Assembly (NCBI RefSeq): GCF_016909075.1
Contig: NZ_JAFBFC010000001.1
Coordinates: 434,001 to 498,000, forward strand
Direction: 5' to 3'
Source: Priestia iocasae
GTDB taxonomy: Bacteria; Bacillota; Bacilli; Bacillales; Bacillaceae_H
Length of the DNA: 64,000 nucleotides
The stretch's first letter is position 1, and every line of letters begins with the position of its first letter. Made by a program: the position numbers and the translations under genes. The notes under the pieces were generated by a model, which did not search any database, had not been told where the DNA came from, and saw nothing but the letters and a program-made list of their open reading frames with translations. This document shows positions 1-10,338 of this stretch, piece after piece.

Positions 1-1
1 G

Positions 2-1108
2 TTGGAAATGCAAGACTATCGAATAGTTGTCATTAACCCTGGTTCTACCTCAACAAAAATTGGAGTGTTTCATAATGAAAAACCTATTTTTGATCGAACC
101 ATTCGTTACGATGCTAGTGTGTTAAATCAGTATAAGACGATTTATGATCAATATGAATTTCGCAAACAATCGATTCTACAAGCGCTTGATGAAGAAGGAA
201 TTAACCTATCAAAGATTAGCGCGGTATGTGGAAGAGGTGGATTGCTACGTCCAATCAAAGGTGGTACATACGCTGTTAATGACATGATGCTACAAGATTT
301 GAAAGACGGATATGCAGGGCATCATGCTTCAAATTTGGGTGGCATTCTTGCATACGAAATCGCATCAGGATTAAACATTCCTTCTTACATCGTAGATCCA
401 GTTGTTGTAGATGAATTAGATGACATTGCGCGTATTTCAGGTTTTGCCCTCATTGAGCGAAAAAGTATTTTTCATGCCTTAAATCAAAAAGCAGTTGCGC
501 GTAAAGTAGCAAAGCAAATGGGACGTAAGTATGAAGATCTTTCACTTATTGTGACACACATGGGTGGAGGAATTACGGTTGGTGTTCATAAAAACGGAAA
601 AGTAATTGATGTGAATAATGGTTTGCATGGTGATGGTCCGTTTAGTCCTGAGAGAGCAGGAACCGTTCCGGTAGGAGACCTTGTGAAGCTTTGCTTTTCT
701 GGACGCTACTATCGTGAAGAAATTATGAAGATGATTGTAGGACAAGGTGGGCTTGTTGGGTATCTTGAAACATCCGATGCCCAAAGAGTTGAAGCGCTTG
801 CTAATAAAGGTGATGAGAAGGCAAAGCTCGTTTATGAAGCAATGGCCTATCAAGTGGCGAAAGAGATTGGTGCAGCTAGTGCGGTGTTAGCAGGTAAAGC
901 GGATGCGATTATATTAACAGGTGGATTAGCTCATTCAAAAACATTCGTTGCAAACATTGTGAAAAGGGTAAACTGGATTGCTGATGTCATTGTATCGCCG
1001 GGGGAAGATGAATTGCAAGCACTGGCTGAGGGAGCTCTGCGTGTACTATCAGGAGAAGAGGAAGCCAAAGAATACCCTGGTAAAGAAATTCGTACAACGA
1101 TTTTTTAA
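2..1108 (+). CDS. buk: butyrate kinase
   Basis: Butyrate kinase of the acetokinase family (ASKHA fold). It converts branched-chain acyl phosphates and ADP to the free acid and ATP, working after phosphotransbutyrylase and the Bkd complex. The N-terminal phosphate motif NPGSTSTK is at about residues 12-19, and GGGITVG lies mid-protein. Length is 368 aa, close to the usual 355-365. The window begins at its start codon, TTG at 2 or ATG at 8, so the ribosome binding site lies outside and the start cannot be settled. It is 18 nt upstream of lpdV in the same operon. The upstream genes expected by synteny (regulator, ptb, leucine dehydrogenase) are outside the window. Confidence 0.95.
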   Translation: MEMQDYRIVVINPGSTSTKIGVFHNEKPIFDRTIRYDASVLNQYKTIYDQYEFRKQSILQALDEEGINLSKISAVCGRGGLLRPIKGGTYAVNDMMLQDLKDGYAGHHASNLGGILAYEIASGLNIPSYIVDPVVVDELDDIARISGFALIERKSIFHALNQKAVARKVAKQMGRKYEDLSLIVTHMGGGITVGVHKNGKVIDVNNGLHGDGPFSPERAGTVPVGDLVKLCFSGRYYREEIMKMIVGQGGLVGYLETSDAQRVEALANKGDEKAKLVYEAMAYQVAKEIGAASAVLAGKADAIILTGGLAHSKTFVANIVKRVNWIADVIVSPGEDELQALAEGALRVLSGEEEAKEYPGKEIRTTIF

Positions 1109-1126
1109 AAAGGAAGGCGGGAGAAC

Positions 1127-2548
1127 ATGGCAACAGAATATGATCTAGTCATACTTGGAGGCGGAACTGGGGGATATGTAGCAGCGATTCGCGCTTCACA
1201 GCTTGGTTTAAAAGTAGCAGTTGTTGAGAAGAAAAAATTAGGTGGGACATGCTTGCATGCAGGGTGTATTCCGAGTAAAGCTTTATTAAGAAGTGCTGAA
1301 GTATATGCATCAGCAAAAGAAAGTAGTGAATTCGGTGTGGTGACAAGTGATGTTACACTGAATTTCCAACGAGTACAAGAGCGCAAAAATAAGATTGTTT
1401 CACAGTTATATAGCGGTGTACAAGGTTTAATGAAAAAAGGAAAGATTGATGTGTATGAAGGCATTGGGCGTATTTTAGGTCCATCTATTTTCTCGCCAAT
1501 GCCAGGAACCATTTCTGTGGAATTAAATAGCGGCGAAGAAAACGAAATGCTTATTCCCAAAAATGTTCTTATTGCCACAGGTTCAAGGCCGCGAACACTT
1601 CCTGGTATAAAAGTAGATGGAGAGTTTGTAATGACTTCTGATGAGGCTTTGCAAATGGAGCATTTACCAAAATCGATCATCATTGTGGGCGGAGGCGTTA
1701 TTGGAATTGAATGGGCATCTATGTTAGCCGACTTTGATGTAGAGGTAACGGTATTAGAATACAGTAATCGTATTTTGCCAACAGAAGATGAAGATATTTC
1801 AAAAGAAATGACCCGCTTATTAACGAAAAAAGGAATCAATATCGTTACATCTGCGAAAGTGTTAGCTGACTCATTAAAAGTAGATGAGGGTGTTGAAATT
1901 TCTGCAGAGCTTGGCAATGAAACAACCTTATTTACTGCTGAAAAACTACTTTTATCAGTTGGAAGGCAAGGAAATGTTGAAGACATTGGATTAGAAAATA
2001 CAGATATTGTATTTGATAAAGGTGTTATTGAGACAAACCAATACTACCAAACAAAAGAATCACATATTTATGCAATTGGAGACGTAATTGGTGGATTACA
2101 ACTTGCCCATGTTGCTTCTCATGAAGGAATTGTTGCAGTAGAGCATATAGCAGGACAGCATACAGAGCCTTTAAATTATCAAACTATTTCAAAGTGTGTG
2201 TATAGTATCCCAGAAGTAGCAAGTGTTGGATTAACTGAAAAAGAAGCAAAAGAACAAGGGTATGAAGTGAAGATAGGGAAGTTTCCATTTAAAGCAGTGG
2301 GGAAAGCACTTGTGTATGGTAAATCAGAAGGGTTTGTGAAAATTATTGCAGACCGAAAAACAGATGATTTATTAGGTGTACATATGATTGGGCCACACGT
2401 AACAGATATGATTTCTGAAGCAGGATTGGCAAAAGTATTGGATGCTACACCATGGGAGATTGCTCATACCATTCATCCTCACCCAAGTCTTTCAGAAGCA
2501 ATTGGAGAAGCAGCATTAGCTGTTGATGGCAAGGCTCTGCATAGTTAA
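1127..2548 (+). CDS. lpdV: dihydrolipoyl dehydrogenase, E3 of the branched-chain keto acid dehydrogenase complex
   Basis: FAD-dependent dihydrolipoamide dehydrogenase that reoxidises the lipoyl arm of BkdB with NAD+. An N-terminal FAD fold (GGGTGG, residues 11-16) is followed by the redox disulfide motif CLHAGC (C42 and C47), a second nucleotide fold with GGGVIG, and the C-terminal interface active-site motif HPHPS at about 450-454. The 473-aa length is typical. SD AAGGAGG-like AAGGCGGG precedes the ATG. The location inside buk-bkd, not next to pdhABC or odhAB, assigns it to the branched-chain complex. The E3 family itself is nearly interchangeable among complexes. Confidence 0.96.
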   Translation: MATEYDLVILGGGTGGYVAAIRASQLGLKVAVVEKKKLGGTCLHAGCIPSKALLRSAEVYASAKESSEFGVVTSDVTLNFQRVQERKNKIVSQLYSGVQGLMKKGKIDVYEGIGRILGPSIFSPMPGTISVELNSGEENEMLIPKNVLIATGSRPRTLPGIKVDGEFVMTSDEALQMEHLPKSIIIVGGGVIGIEWASMLADFDVEVTVLEYSNRILPTEDEDISKEMTRLLTKKGINIVTSAKVLADSLKVDEGVEISAELGNETTLFTAEKLLLSVGRQGNVEDIGLENTDIVFDKGVIETNQYYQTKESHIYAIGDVIGGLQLAHVASHEGIVAVEHIAGQHTEPLNYQTISKCVYSIPEVASVGLTEKEAKEQGYEVKIGKFPFKAVGKALVYGKSEGFVKIIADRKTDDLLGVHMIGPHVTDMISEAGLAKVLDATPWEIAHTIHPHPSLSEAIGEAALAVDGKALHS

Positions 2549-2575
2549 TGAGGAAAATACAAGGAGGCCTGTTAA

Positions 2576-3574
2576 ATGAAGATGACAGAAAATCGTCATG
2601 CATCTTTAGGATTAAGTGATGAACAAGTAGTGGAGATGTATAAAACAATGTTGTTAGCTCGTAAATTAGATGAGCGTATGTGGTTATTAAATCGCGCAGG
2701 AAAAGTTCCGTTCGTTATTTCTTGTCAAGGTCAAGAAGCAGCACAAGTTGGAGCGGCTTTTGCTTTAGATCGTGATAAGGACTACGTATTACCATACTAT
2801 CGAGATATGGGCGTTGTATTAACATTTGGGATGACTGCAAAAGATTTAATGTTGTCAGGCTTTGCAAAAGCGGAAGATCCTAACTCAGGTGGTCGTCAAA
2901 TGCCTGGTCACTTCGGCGATAAAAGTCGACGTATCGTAACAGGGTCTTCTCCAGTTACAACTCAAGTGCCTCATGCAGTAGGACTAGCATTAGCAGGACG
3001 TATGGAAGGTAAGGATCTAGTAACATTTGTGACATTTGGAGAGGGTTCATCGAATCAAGGGGATTTTCATGAAGGTGCAAACTTTGCAGGTGTTCATAAA
3101 CTTCCTGTTATCTTCATGTGTGAAAACAATAAGTACGCGATTTCTGTTCCAATTGAGAAGCAACTTGCGTGTGAAAATGTATCAGACCGTGCAATTGGGT
3201 ATGGAATGCCTGGATATACCGTAGATGGAAATGATCCTCTTGAAGTGTATAAAGTTGTCAAGGAAGCGGCAGACCGTGCAAGAAAAGGTGAAGGACCAAC
3301 TCTTATTGAAACTATATCATATCGCTTAACAGCCCATTCAAGTGATGATGACGACCGCATCTATCGAGGTCAAGAAGAAGTATCTGAAGCTCGTAAGAAC
3401 GATCCAATTATCGTCTTTGCTACGTATTTAAGAGGTGTGGGTGTCTTAACAGATGAGATAAATCAACAAATTAATGACGAAATTATGGCGCTTGTTAACG
3501 AAGCTACAGAATATGCTGAAAGTGCACCATATGCAAAAGCAGAAGATGCATTAAAATACGTGTACGGAGAGTGA
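2576..3574 (+). CDS. bkdAA: branched-chain 2-oxo acid dehydrogenase E1 alpha subunit
   Basis: Thiamine-diphosphate-binding alpha chain of the E1 decarboxylase acting on the 2-keto acids of leucine, isoleucine and valine. The TPP motif runs from GEGS (residues 155-158) to NN (184-185), with the usual spacing. Length 332 aa matches the Bacillus protein. The start is ATG 2576, eight bases after AAGGAGG at 2561-2567; a second ATG two codons later is possible. It pairs with the beta subunit 13 nt downstream. Products feed branched fatty acid primers or, through the CoA esters, catabolism. Confidence 0.96.
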   Translation: MKMTENRHASLGLSDEQVVEMYKTMLLARKLDERMWLLNRAGKVPFVISCQGQEAAQVGAAFALDRDKDYVLPYYRDMGVVLTFGMTAKDLMLSGFAKAEDPNSGGRQMPGHFGDKSRRIVTGSSPVTTQVPHAVGLALAGRMEGKDLVTFVTFGEGSSNQGDFHEGANFAGVHKLPVIFMCENNKYAISVPIEKQLACENVSDRAIGYGMPGYTVDGNDPLEVYKVVKEAADRARKGEGPTLIETISYRLTAHSSDDDDRIYRGQEEVSEARKNDPIIVFATYLRGVGVLTDEINQQINDEIMALVNEATEYAESAPYAKAEDALKYVYGE

Positions 3575-3587
3575 GGAGGAACCTTCT

Positions 3588-4571
3588 ATGCCAGTGATTT
3601 CATATATTGATGCTGTGACAATGGCCATTCGTGAAGAAATGGAACGTGATTCACGTGTATTTGTATTAGGGGAAGATGTAGGTCTAAAAGGAGGCGTTTT
3701 CAAAGCAACAAATGGATTATATGAGCAGTTTGGAGAAGCGCGTGTCATAGATACACCGCTAGCTGAATCTGCGATTGCCGGTGTTGGGATTGGAGCGGCT
3801 ATGTACGGGATGAAGCCAATCGCTGAAATGCAATTTGCTGATTTCATCATGCCAGCTGTTAACCAAATTATCTCTGAAGCAGCTAGAATCCGTTATCGTT
3901 CAAATAATGATTGGAATTGTCCAATTACAATTCGCGCTCCGTATGGCGGTGGCGTTCATGGTGCACTTTATCATTCTCAATCGGTTGAAGCGATCTTTGC
4001 CAATCAGCCTGGATTAAAAATCGTTATGCCTTCTACCCCTTATGATGTCAAAGGGTTATTAAAAGCAGCCATTCGCGATGAAGACCCTGTTTTATTCTTT
4101 GAGCATAAGCGTGCATACCGTTTGATTAAAGGAGAAGTTCCGGAAGATGATTACGTATTACCAATTGGTAAAGCGGATGTCAAGCGTGAAGGGGAAGACA
4201 TTACAGTCATTACATATGGGCTTTGTGTACACTTTGCATTACAAGCAGCTGAAAAGTTAGCGGCAGATGGGATATCAGCTCATATTTTAGACTTGCGTAC
4301 AGTTTATCCTTTAGATAAAGAAGCAATTATGGAAGCAGCATCGAAAACAGGCAAAGTCTTGTTAGTGACAGAGGATAATAAAGAAGGTAGCATCATGGGA
4401 GAAGTGGCTGCAATTATTGCAGAGAATTGTTTGTTTGACTTAGATGCACCAATCAAGCGCTTAGCAGGACCAGATATTCCGGCTATGCCGTACGCACCAA
4501 CGATGGAAAAATACTTTATGGTAAACCCTGATAAAGTAGAAAAAGCAATGCGCGAATTAGCTGAATTTTAA
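3588..4571 (+). CDS. bkdAB: branched-chain 2-oxo acid dehydrogenase E1 beta subunit
   Basis: Beta chain of the E1 heterotetramer, transketolase-like pyrimidine-binding domain (GEDVG near residues 28-32) followed by a transketolase C-terminal domain. It is 327 aa, as in B. subtilis BkdAB. SD GAGGAGG precedes ATG 3588. It is sandwiched between E1 alpha and E2 with short gaps, as expected for a co-translated complex. Nothing is missing or truncated. Confidence 0.96.
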   Translation: MPVISYIDAVTMAIREEMERDSRVFVLGEDVGLKGGVFKATNGLYEQFGEARVIDTPLAESAIAGVGIGAAMYGMKPIAEMQFADFIMPAVNQIISEAARIRYRSNNDWNCPITIRAPYGGGVHGALYHSQSVEAIFANQPGLKIVMPSTPYDVKGLLKAAIRDEDPVLFFEHKRAYRLIKGEVPEDDYVLPIGKADVKREGEDITVITYGLCVHFALQAAEKLAADGISAHILDLRTVYPLDKEAIMEAASKTGKVLLVTEDNKEGSIMGEVAAIIAENCLFDLDAPIKRLAGPDIPAMPYAPTMEKYFMVNPDKVEKAMRELAEF

Positions 4572-4585
4572 AGGAGGTTATCACA

Positions 4586-5866
4586 TTGGCAATTGAAAGA
4601 ATTACTATGCCACAGCTAGGTGAAAGTGTAACAGAAGGAACAATTAGTAAATGGCTTGTATCTGTAGGAGATAAAGTAAATAAATATGACCCGTTAGCTG
4701 AAGTGATGACCGATAAAGTAAATGCTGAAATCCCTTCGTCTTTCAGTGGAACAATTAAAGAATTAATTGCAAGTGAAGATGCTACATTACCGGTTGGAGA
4801 AGTTATTTGCTTAATTGAAATTGAAGGTCAAAGCAACGAATCTAGTTCTTCTACAGCTACAAAAAAAGATGAGCAAAAAGTAGAACCAAAAGCGAATGCT
4901 GATCAATCGAATAAACGTCGCTATTCTCCTGCCGTCCTTCGATTAGCTCAAGAAAATGGGATTGATTTAGAACAAGTAACTGGAACAGGTGCTGGTGGAA
5001 GAATTACACGTAAAGACATCCTTTCATTAGTTGAAAGTGGCAATATTCCACAATCAAAAGTCGAAGAGCCTGTGCAAGCAACGAAGATAGTAGAAGAAAA
5101 GTCAATTGAAGCTACTTCAACTACTACAAATCAATCATCTCTACCAGCAATTGAATCAGCAGTAGGCGACATTGAAATTCCTGTATCTGGTATACGAAAA
5201 GCGATTGCGGCAAATATGAAGCGCAGTAAGCATGAAGCTCCTCACGCTTGGACAATGATTGAAGTAGATGCGACCAATTTAGTTGCGTATCGTGATTCTT
5301 TAAAGGACAACTTCAAACAAAAAGAAGGATTTAATTTAACATACTTTGCATTTTTCGTAAAAGCTGTTGCTCAAGCATTGAAAGAATTTCCACAAATCAA
5401 TTCAATGTGGGCAGGAGATAAGATTATCCAAAAGAAAGATATTAATATTTCCATAGCAGTAGCGACAGATGATGCTTTGTTTGTTCCGGTTATTAAACAA
5501 GCAGATGAAAAAACAATTAAAGGGATTGCGCGTGAAATTGCAGACTTAGCAGGGAAAGTACGAGCTGGAAAGTTAAAAGCAGAGGACATGCAAGGTGGTA
5601 CGTTTACCGTAAATAATACAGGATCATTTGGCTCTGTTCAATCAATGGGTATTATCAATTATCCGCAAGCTGCAATTTTACAAGTAGAATCGATTGTGAA
5701 GCGACCTGTTGTTATGGATAATGGAATGATTGCGGTAAGAGACATGGTCAATCTATGCATGTCGTTAGACCACCGTGTACTAGATGGTCTTGTTTGTGGC
5801 AAATTTTTAGCTAGAGTAAAAGAAATCATTGAACATACATCAAAAGAACATACATCCATCTATTAA
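4586..5866 (+). CDS. bkdB: branched-chain 2-oxo acid dehydrogenase E2, dihydrolipoyl transacylase
   Basis: Core acyltransferase of the complex. An N-terminal lipoyl domain has the modified lysine in the motif TDKVNAE (K44). A Ser/Thr/Gln-rich linker follows, then a peripheral-subunit-binding domain starting at YSPAVLRLA (about 111), a second linker, and the catalytic domain ending with DHRVLDG (H396, D400). One lipoyl domain and 426 aa are normal. The start is TTG 4586 behind AAGGAGG at 4571-4577, since no closer ATG has an SD. It is the last gene of the operon, and a hairpin terminator follows. Confidence 0.96.
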   Translation: MAIERITMPQLGESVTEGTISKWLVSVGDKVNKYDPLAEVMTDKVNAEIPSSFSGTIKELIASEDATLPVGEVICLIEIEGQSNESSSSTATKKDEQKVEPKANADQSNKRRYSPAVLRLAQENGIDLEQVTGTGAGGRITRKDILSLVESGNIPQSKVEEPVQATKIVEEKSIEATSTTTNQSSLPAIESAVGDIEIPVSGIRKAIAANMKRSKHEAPHAWTMIEVDATNLVAYRDSLKDNFKQKEGFNLTYFAFFVKAVAQALKEFPQINSMWAGDKIIQKKDINISIAVATDDALFVPVIKQADEKTIKGIAREIADLAGKVRAGKLKAEDMQGGTFTVNNTGSFGSVQSMGIINYPQAAILQVESIVKRPVVMDNGMIAVRDMVNLCMSLDHRVLDGLVCGKFLARVKEIIEHTSKEHTSIY

Positions 5867-5897
5867 GTGTAATGGTTAGTAAGTAATTGGTGTTTTG

Positions 5898-5948
5898 GGG
5901 TGTGTCGGGCGTTTTTGCTCTTTTTGACACACCCTTTCGCTTTTCTTG
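5898..5948 (+). terminator. terminator after bkdB
   Basis: Nine-base inverted repeat GGGTGTGTC (5898-5906) and GACACACCC (5926-5934) around a T-rich loop, followed by a T-rich tail. It ends the bkd operon and insulates mutA. Confidence 0.7.
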
Positions 5949-5950
5949 TA

Positions 5951-6026
5951 TTGATAGATTGTGGTTTTTTGTATTAAGATAAAAAGAGAGAAAATTTTAA
6001 ATAATGAACACAATTTTCTATAAGTA
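5951..6026 (+). promoter_or_regulatory. putative mutA promoter and CodY-like box
   Basis: TTGATA (5951-5956) and TAAGAT (5975-5980) are 18 bp apart and could be a sigma-A promoter. AATTTTCTATAAGTA at 6012-6026 agrees with the CodY consensus AATTTTCWGAAAATT at 11 of 15 positions and lies just before the SD. An AGAAAATT copy about 20 bp upstream makes an inverted pair with its left half. CodY control is an inference from this match alone. Confidence 0.4.
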
Positions 6027-6039
6027 AAGGGGTAATGGA

Positions 6040-8121
6040 ATGAACGTAAAAGATATATCATTTCATGAGTTTTCAAACGTCAATGTTGAAAGATGGATTC
6101 AGGAAGTAGAGAAGACATTAAAAGGTAAAAGTCTAGATTCTCTGCAAAAAGAAACATACGAAGGAATTTTTTTGAAACCGCTTTATTGTTTCGAGGACAT
6201 TCAACATTTAACATATGTTGACGACTTACCAGGAAAAGATTCTTATGTGCGAGGAACAAAAGCTTCAGGCTATCTACAAAAGGGATGGGAAATAGCTCAA
6301 GAGATTGATGCTCCAGACACAAAGCAATGTAATCAATTGTTACATTCTTCTTTAAAAAGAGGACAAACGATGATTGCCCTTCATTTAGATGATGCCACAT
6401 CTACTTACATCGATGCAGATTTTGCAGATGAGCGAGATATTGGAAAAGGTGTCTCTATTAGTCATTTACAAGACATGGAACAACTATTTCAAGGTTTATC
6501 TTTATCAGAGTATCCGCTTTTTATTAATACGCAGTTTACTTCTCTTCCATTTATTTCTCTATTAACAGGTTATTGTGAAAAACATGGTATTTCCCTTAAA
6601 TCTTTATCAGGCACCATTGGAATGGATCCATTAGGCTCCATAGCAAAAATGGGCGTAGCACCTATTCAGCTTCAAAAGATGTATGACCATATGACAGATA
6701 TAACAAAATGGTCTTCTCTACAAGAAAATTCATTAAAGACAATCTTAGTAACTAGTCATCCATATCATAATAGTGGAGCAAATGCTGTTCAAGAGCTAGC
6801 TTATGTAATGGCAACGGCAGTAGAGTATATCGATGAATGCTTAAAGAGAGGCTTATCATTAAAAGCGGTAGTAGAGCGCATGACAATTTCATTCTCAGTG
6901 TCTTCTAATCTCTTTATGGAAGTTGCCAAACTACGTGCATTTAAAGTCTTGTGGACAAATGTCATTCGTGCGTTTAAAGAAGATGAGGTCATGATCACTC
7001 CATTTATCCACGCGAAGACTTCTCTAATAACCAAAACAAAATATGACGCTCATACCAATATGTTACGTGGTACAGTAGAGGCCTTTGCAGCTGTATTAGG
7101 AGGAATAGATGCTTTGCATGTTTCTCCTTATGATACATTGTTGCAACCTTGTTCAGAATTTTCGAACCGTATCGCTCGAAACACGCAATTAATTCTACAA
7201 AAAGAAGCGCATTTAACAAAGGTGATTGATCCAGCAGGTGGTTCCTGGTATGTAGAATCCTTAACAAACCAACTTGCTGAAAAAGCTTGGGAATTGTTTC
7301 AACAGATAGAGAGTAAGGGTGGAATGTATGAGTCTTTAAAACAAGGATTTGTACAATCTCAAATAACAGAAACGTTAGAAAAGCGTCAATCGACTATTTC
7401 AAAGCGTAAAGAACGTATTGTTGGCGTTACACATTACACCAACCTAAATGAGCAGATTAGTGAAAGGCAGAATGATTTTGCTTGCAACAGGGTAGAAGCA
7501 TTAAAGCAGTATCGCCAAGAATATTCTACAGATATAAAAGAAATCGACTTACATAAAGACCTTCTTACAGCGTATAAAGAATCATTGTTAAAAGGTGCGA
7601 CGTTAGGTTCGGTAATGGAGCATATAAAGCTTCATTCAGAGCGTGAAGAAGTAATTTTATTACCAATCTGGCGTAAGGCTGAGCTATTTGAACAATTAAG
7701 AATGCGAGTAGACAAAGAGAATGCTACTAGAGAGAATCCATTAACAGTTGGTGTCATTTTATTGTCAAATGAGCGGTTGACAAACCAACGAGCAGACTTT
7801 GCTCAATCTTTTGTTCAATCGAGCGGCATGAAAGTAGAAACGAGTCATCTCTTACATTCTGCTTACGACGCTGTTGATTGGATAAAACAACATCCATACG
7901 ATGCTTTTGTAGTGTGTGGTACGAGCGAAAATTATGAAGACGTTTTAGCCGATATCTTAAGCTTTGTAAAGGGTGACAACCAGCCTTTTTACATCGTTGG
8001 ACAACCAACAGGGATTGAGCAACAATCTCTTGTTCAGGCTGGTTTAAGTGGTGTCATAACAGAACAAGATAACACGGTGCAGGTAATGAATCAGTTACTA
8101 GATCAGTTAGGGGTGAAATAA
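6040..8121 (+). CDS. mutA: methylmalonyl-CoA mutase small (non-catalytic) subunit
   Basis: Small subunit of a heterodimeric adenosylcobalamin-dependent methylmalonyl-CoA mutase, which isomerises (R)-methylmalonyl-CoA and succinyl-CoA. It is 693 aa with the TIM-barrel mutase domain (for example DPAGGSWYVESL in the second half) and a C-terminal cobalamin-like domain. That domain lacks the DxHxxG cobalt-ligand motif, as is known for the MutA subunit of Propionibacterium. SD AAAGGGG precedes ATG 6040. The stop is directly followed by the ATG of mutB. Its role is structural, supporting the large subunit. Confidence 0.93.
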   Translation: MNVKDISFHEFSNVNVERWIQEVEKTLKGKSLDSLQKETYEGIFLKPLYCFEDIQHLTYVDDLPGKDSYVRGTKASGYLQKGWEIAQEIDAPDTKQCNQLLHSSLKRGQTMIALHLDDATSTYIDADFADERDIGKGVSISHLQDMEQLFQGLSLSEYPLFINTQFTSLPFISLLTGYCEKHGISLKSLSGTIGMDPLGSIAKMGVAPIQLQKMYDHMTDITKWSSLQENSLKTILVTSHPYHNSGANAVQELAYVMATAVEYIDECLKRGLSLKAVVERMTISFSVSSNLFMEVAKLRAFKVLWTNVIRAFKEDEVMITPFIHAKTSLITKTKYDAHTNMLRGTVEAFAAVLGGIDALHVSPYDTLLQPCSEFSNRIARNTQLILQKEAHLTKVIDPAGGSWYVESLTNQLAEKAWELFQQIESKGGMYESLKQGFVQSQITETLEKRQSTISKRKERIVGVTHYTNLNEQISERQNDFACNRVEALKQYRQEYSTDIKEIDLHKDLLTAYKESLLKGATLGSVMEHIKLHSEREEVILLPIWRKAELFEQLRMRVDKENATRENPLTVGVILLSNERLTNQRADFAQSFVQSSGMKVETSHLLHSAYDAVDWIKQHPYDAFVVCGTSENYEDVLADILSFVKGDNQPFYIVGQPTGIEQQSLVQAGLSGVITEQDNTVQVMNQLLDQLGVK

Positions 8122-10338
8122 ATGTATCAAAAACCTGTGTTTTCATCTCTTTCACTCACATTACCAAAGCAATCAACGAAAGAACAGTGGAAAGTGCGAG
8201 TAGAGGATGAAACGAATCAAACAGTTGAGGACCATATGTTTCATACGAATGAACAAATTGCAGTTAAGCCTGTATACACAAAAGAAGATATAAAAGAATT
8301 AGATTTTCTAAAATTCTTTCCAGGGCTGCCACCTTTTTTAAGAGGACCATACTCAACGATGTATGTAAATCGTCCGTGGACCATTCGTCAATATGCTGGC
8401 TATTCAACAGCAGAAGAGAGTAACGCCTTTTATCGACGTAACCTTGCAGCTGGACAAAAAGGTTTATCTGTAGCATTTGATTTAGCGACACATCGTGGAT
8501 ATGATTCAGACCATCCTCGTGTTGTAGGAGATGTAGGAAAAGCAGGGGTAGCCATTGACTCTGTATTAGATACAAATATTTTATTTGATGGTATCCCTCT
8601 TGATCAAATGTCTGTTTCGATGACAATGAATGGTGCTGTATTACCTATTATGGCTTTTTATATTGTTAGTGCGGAAGAACAAGGTGTCAAACAAGAACAA
8701 CTTTCTGGAACCATTCAAAATGATATTTTAAAAGAGTATATGGTTCGTAACACGTATATTTATCCACCTGAGATGTCGATGAAAATCATTGCGGATATTT
8801 TTGAATATACGTCCAAGTATATGCCGAAGTTTAATAGTATTAGTATTTCAGGCTATCATATGCAAGAAGCGGGTGCTCCAGCAGATCTTGAACTGGCTTA
8901 TACATTAGCGGATGGCTTAGAGTATGTACGAACGGGCTTAAAAGCAGGAATTGATATTGACTCATTTGCGCCACGTTTATCATTCTTTTGGGCTATTGGG
9001 ATGAACTACTTTATGGAAGTTGCAAAAATGAGAGCGGCACGTCTTTTGTGGGCAAAATTAATGAAAGAATTCACCCCTAAAAATGCAAAGTCTTTAGCGT
9101 TACGTACGCATTCTCAAACATCTGGATGGAGTCTAACCGAACAAGACCCTTACAACAATGTCGTTCGAACTTGTGTGGAAGCATTAGCAGCAACGCTTGG
9201 ACATACACAATCACTCCATACAAATGCACTTGATGAAGCGATTGCTTTACCAACTGATTTTTCAGCTCGTATTGCTCGTAATACACAGCTCTATTTGCAA
9301 GATGAAACAGAGATTTGTTCGGTGATTGATCCGTGGGGTGGCTCTTATTATGTTGAATCACTCACCAATGATCTTATGAACCGTGCGTGGGAACACCTCG
9401 AAGAAATAGAAGAACTAGGTGGTATGGCTAAAGCGATTGAAACAGGCATCCCCAAAATGAGAATTGAAGAAGCAGCAGCGAGAAGACAAGCGAAAATTGA
9501 TTCGGGGGCAGAAGTCATTATTGGTGTGAATCAATATCCAGTAAATGAAGAGGAACCATTAGAAATATTGGATATTGACAATACAGCGGTTCGCTTAAAG
9601 CAAGTAGAGCGTCTAGAACAATTAAGAAGAAATCGCGATAATGACAAGGTGCAAGAGGCTTTAGCGGCGCTTACAGAAGCTGCTCAAACTGGCAATGGCA
9701 ATCTACTTGAATTAGCGGTTGAGGCAGCGCGTGTGCGAGCGACATTAGGAGAAATTTCTGAAGCGATTGAAAAAGTTGCAAGTCGTCACAAAGCAGTTAT
9801 TCGCTCAATAAGCGGCGTATATAGTGCAGAATATGCTAACGGTAAGCAAATTGAAGAAGTGCGGGAACGAACAGAAAAATTCCTTGAAGAAGAAGGAAGA
9901 CGTCCACGAATTTTAATTGCGAAGATGGGACAAGATGGACATGATCGAGGCGCAAAAGTGATTTCCACGGCTTTTGCAGACTTAGGGTTTGATGTTGACA
10001 TTGGACCACTGTTTCAAACGCCTGAAGAAACGGCTTTGCAAGCTGTAGAAAACGATGTACATGCTATTGGCATGAGCTCATTAGCAGCCGGTCATAAAAC
10101 ATTGCTACCACAATTAATTACTGAACTTAAAAAATATGGACGTGACGATATTGTCGTAGTTGTTGGCGGCGTTATTCCTCAGCAGGATTATCCGTTTTTA
10201 TTAGCTAATGGCGCTTCTGCTATTTTTGGCCCAGGAACAGTTATTCCAAAAGCAGCTATACAAGTTATTGAAGAGATTCAAAGGCGGTTGAATGCTGAAG
10301 AACAGGAGTCTGCGCATGCGGAATCTGAGAACAACTGA
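8122..10338 (+). CDS. mutB: methylmalonyl-CoA mutase large (catalytic) subunit
   Basis: Catalytic, B12-binding subunit of methylmalonyl-CoA mutase. It is 738 aa, with an N-terminal (beta/alpha)8 substrate domain and a C-terminal Rossmann-like cobalamin domain. That domain carries DGHDRG at residues 605-610; H607 is the expected lower axial cobalt ligand. The base-binding GG of VVVGGVIP follows later. It begins on the base after the mutA stop, so translation is coupled. With the epimerase and carboxyltransferase near 17 kb it completes the propionyl-CoA to succinyl-CoA route. Confidence 0.96.
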   Translation: MYQKPVFSSLSLTLPKQSTKEQWKVRVEDETNQTVEDHMFHTNEQIAVKPVYTKEDIKELDFLKFFPGLPPFLRGPYSTMYVNRPWTIRQYAGYSTAEESNAFYRRNLAAGQKGLSVAFDLATHRGYDSDHPRVVGDVGKAGVAIDSVLDTNILFDGIPLDQMSVSMTMNGAVLPIMAFYIVSAEEQGVKQEQLSGTIQNDILKEYMVRNTYIYPPEMSMKIIADIFEYTSKYMPKFNSISISGYHMQEAGAPADLELAYTLADGLEYVRTGLKAGIDIDSFAPRLSFFWAIGMNYFMEVAKMRAARLLWAKLMKEFTPKNAKSLALRTHSQTSGWSLTEQDPYNNVVRTCVEALAATLGHTQSLHTNALDEAIALPTDFSARIARNTQLYLQDETEICSVIDPWGGSYYVESLTNDLMNRAWEHLEEIEELGGMAKAIETGIPKMRIEEAAARRQAKIDSGAEVIIGVNQYPVNEEEPLEILDIDNTAVRLKQVERLEQLRRNRDNDKVQEALAALTEAAQTGNGNLLELAVEAARVRATLGEISEAIEKVASRHKAVIRSISGVYSAEYANGKQIEEVRERTEKFLEEEGRRPRILIAKMGQDGHDRGAKVISTAFADLGFDVDIGPLFQTPEETALQAVENDVHAIGMSSLAAGHKTLLPQLITELKKYGRDDIVVVVGGVIPQQDYPFLLANGASAIFGPGTVIPKAAIQVIEEIQRRLNAEEQESAHAESENN

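Noticed and set aside
1105-1986. 293-aa frame antisense to lpdV
   Set aside because: Long only because of the codon bias of lpdV on the other strand; no SD, and Ser/Thr/Pro-rich nonsense composition.
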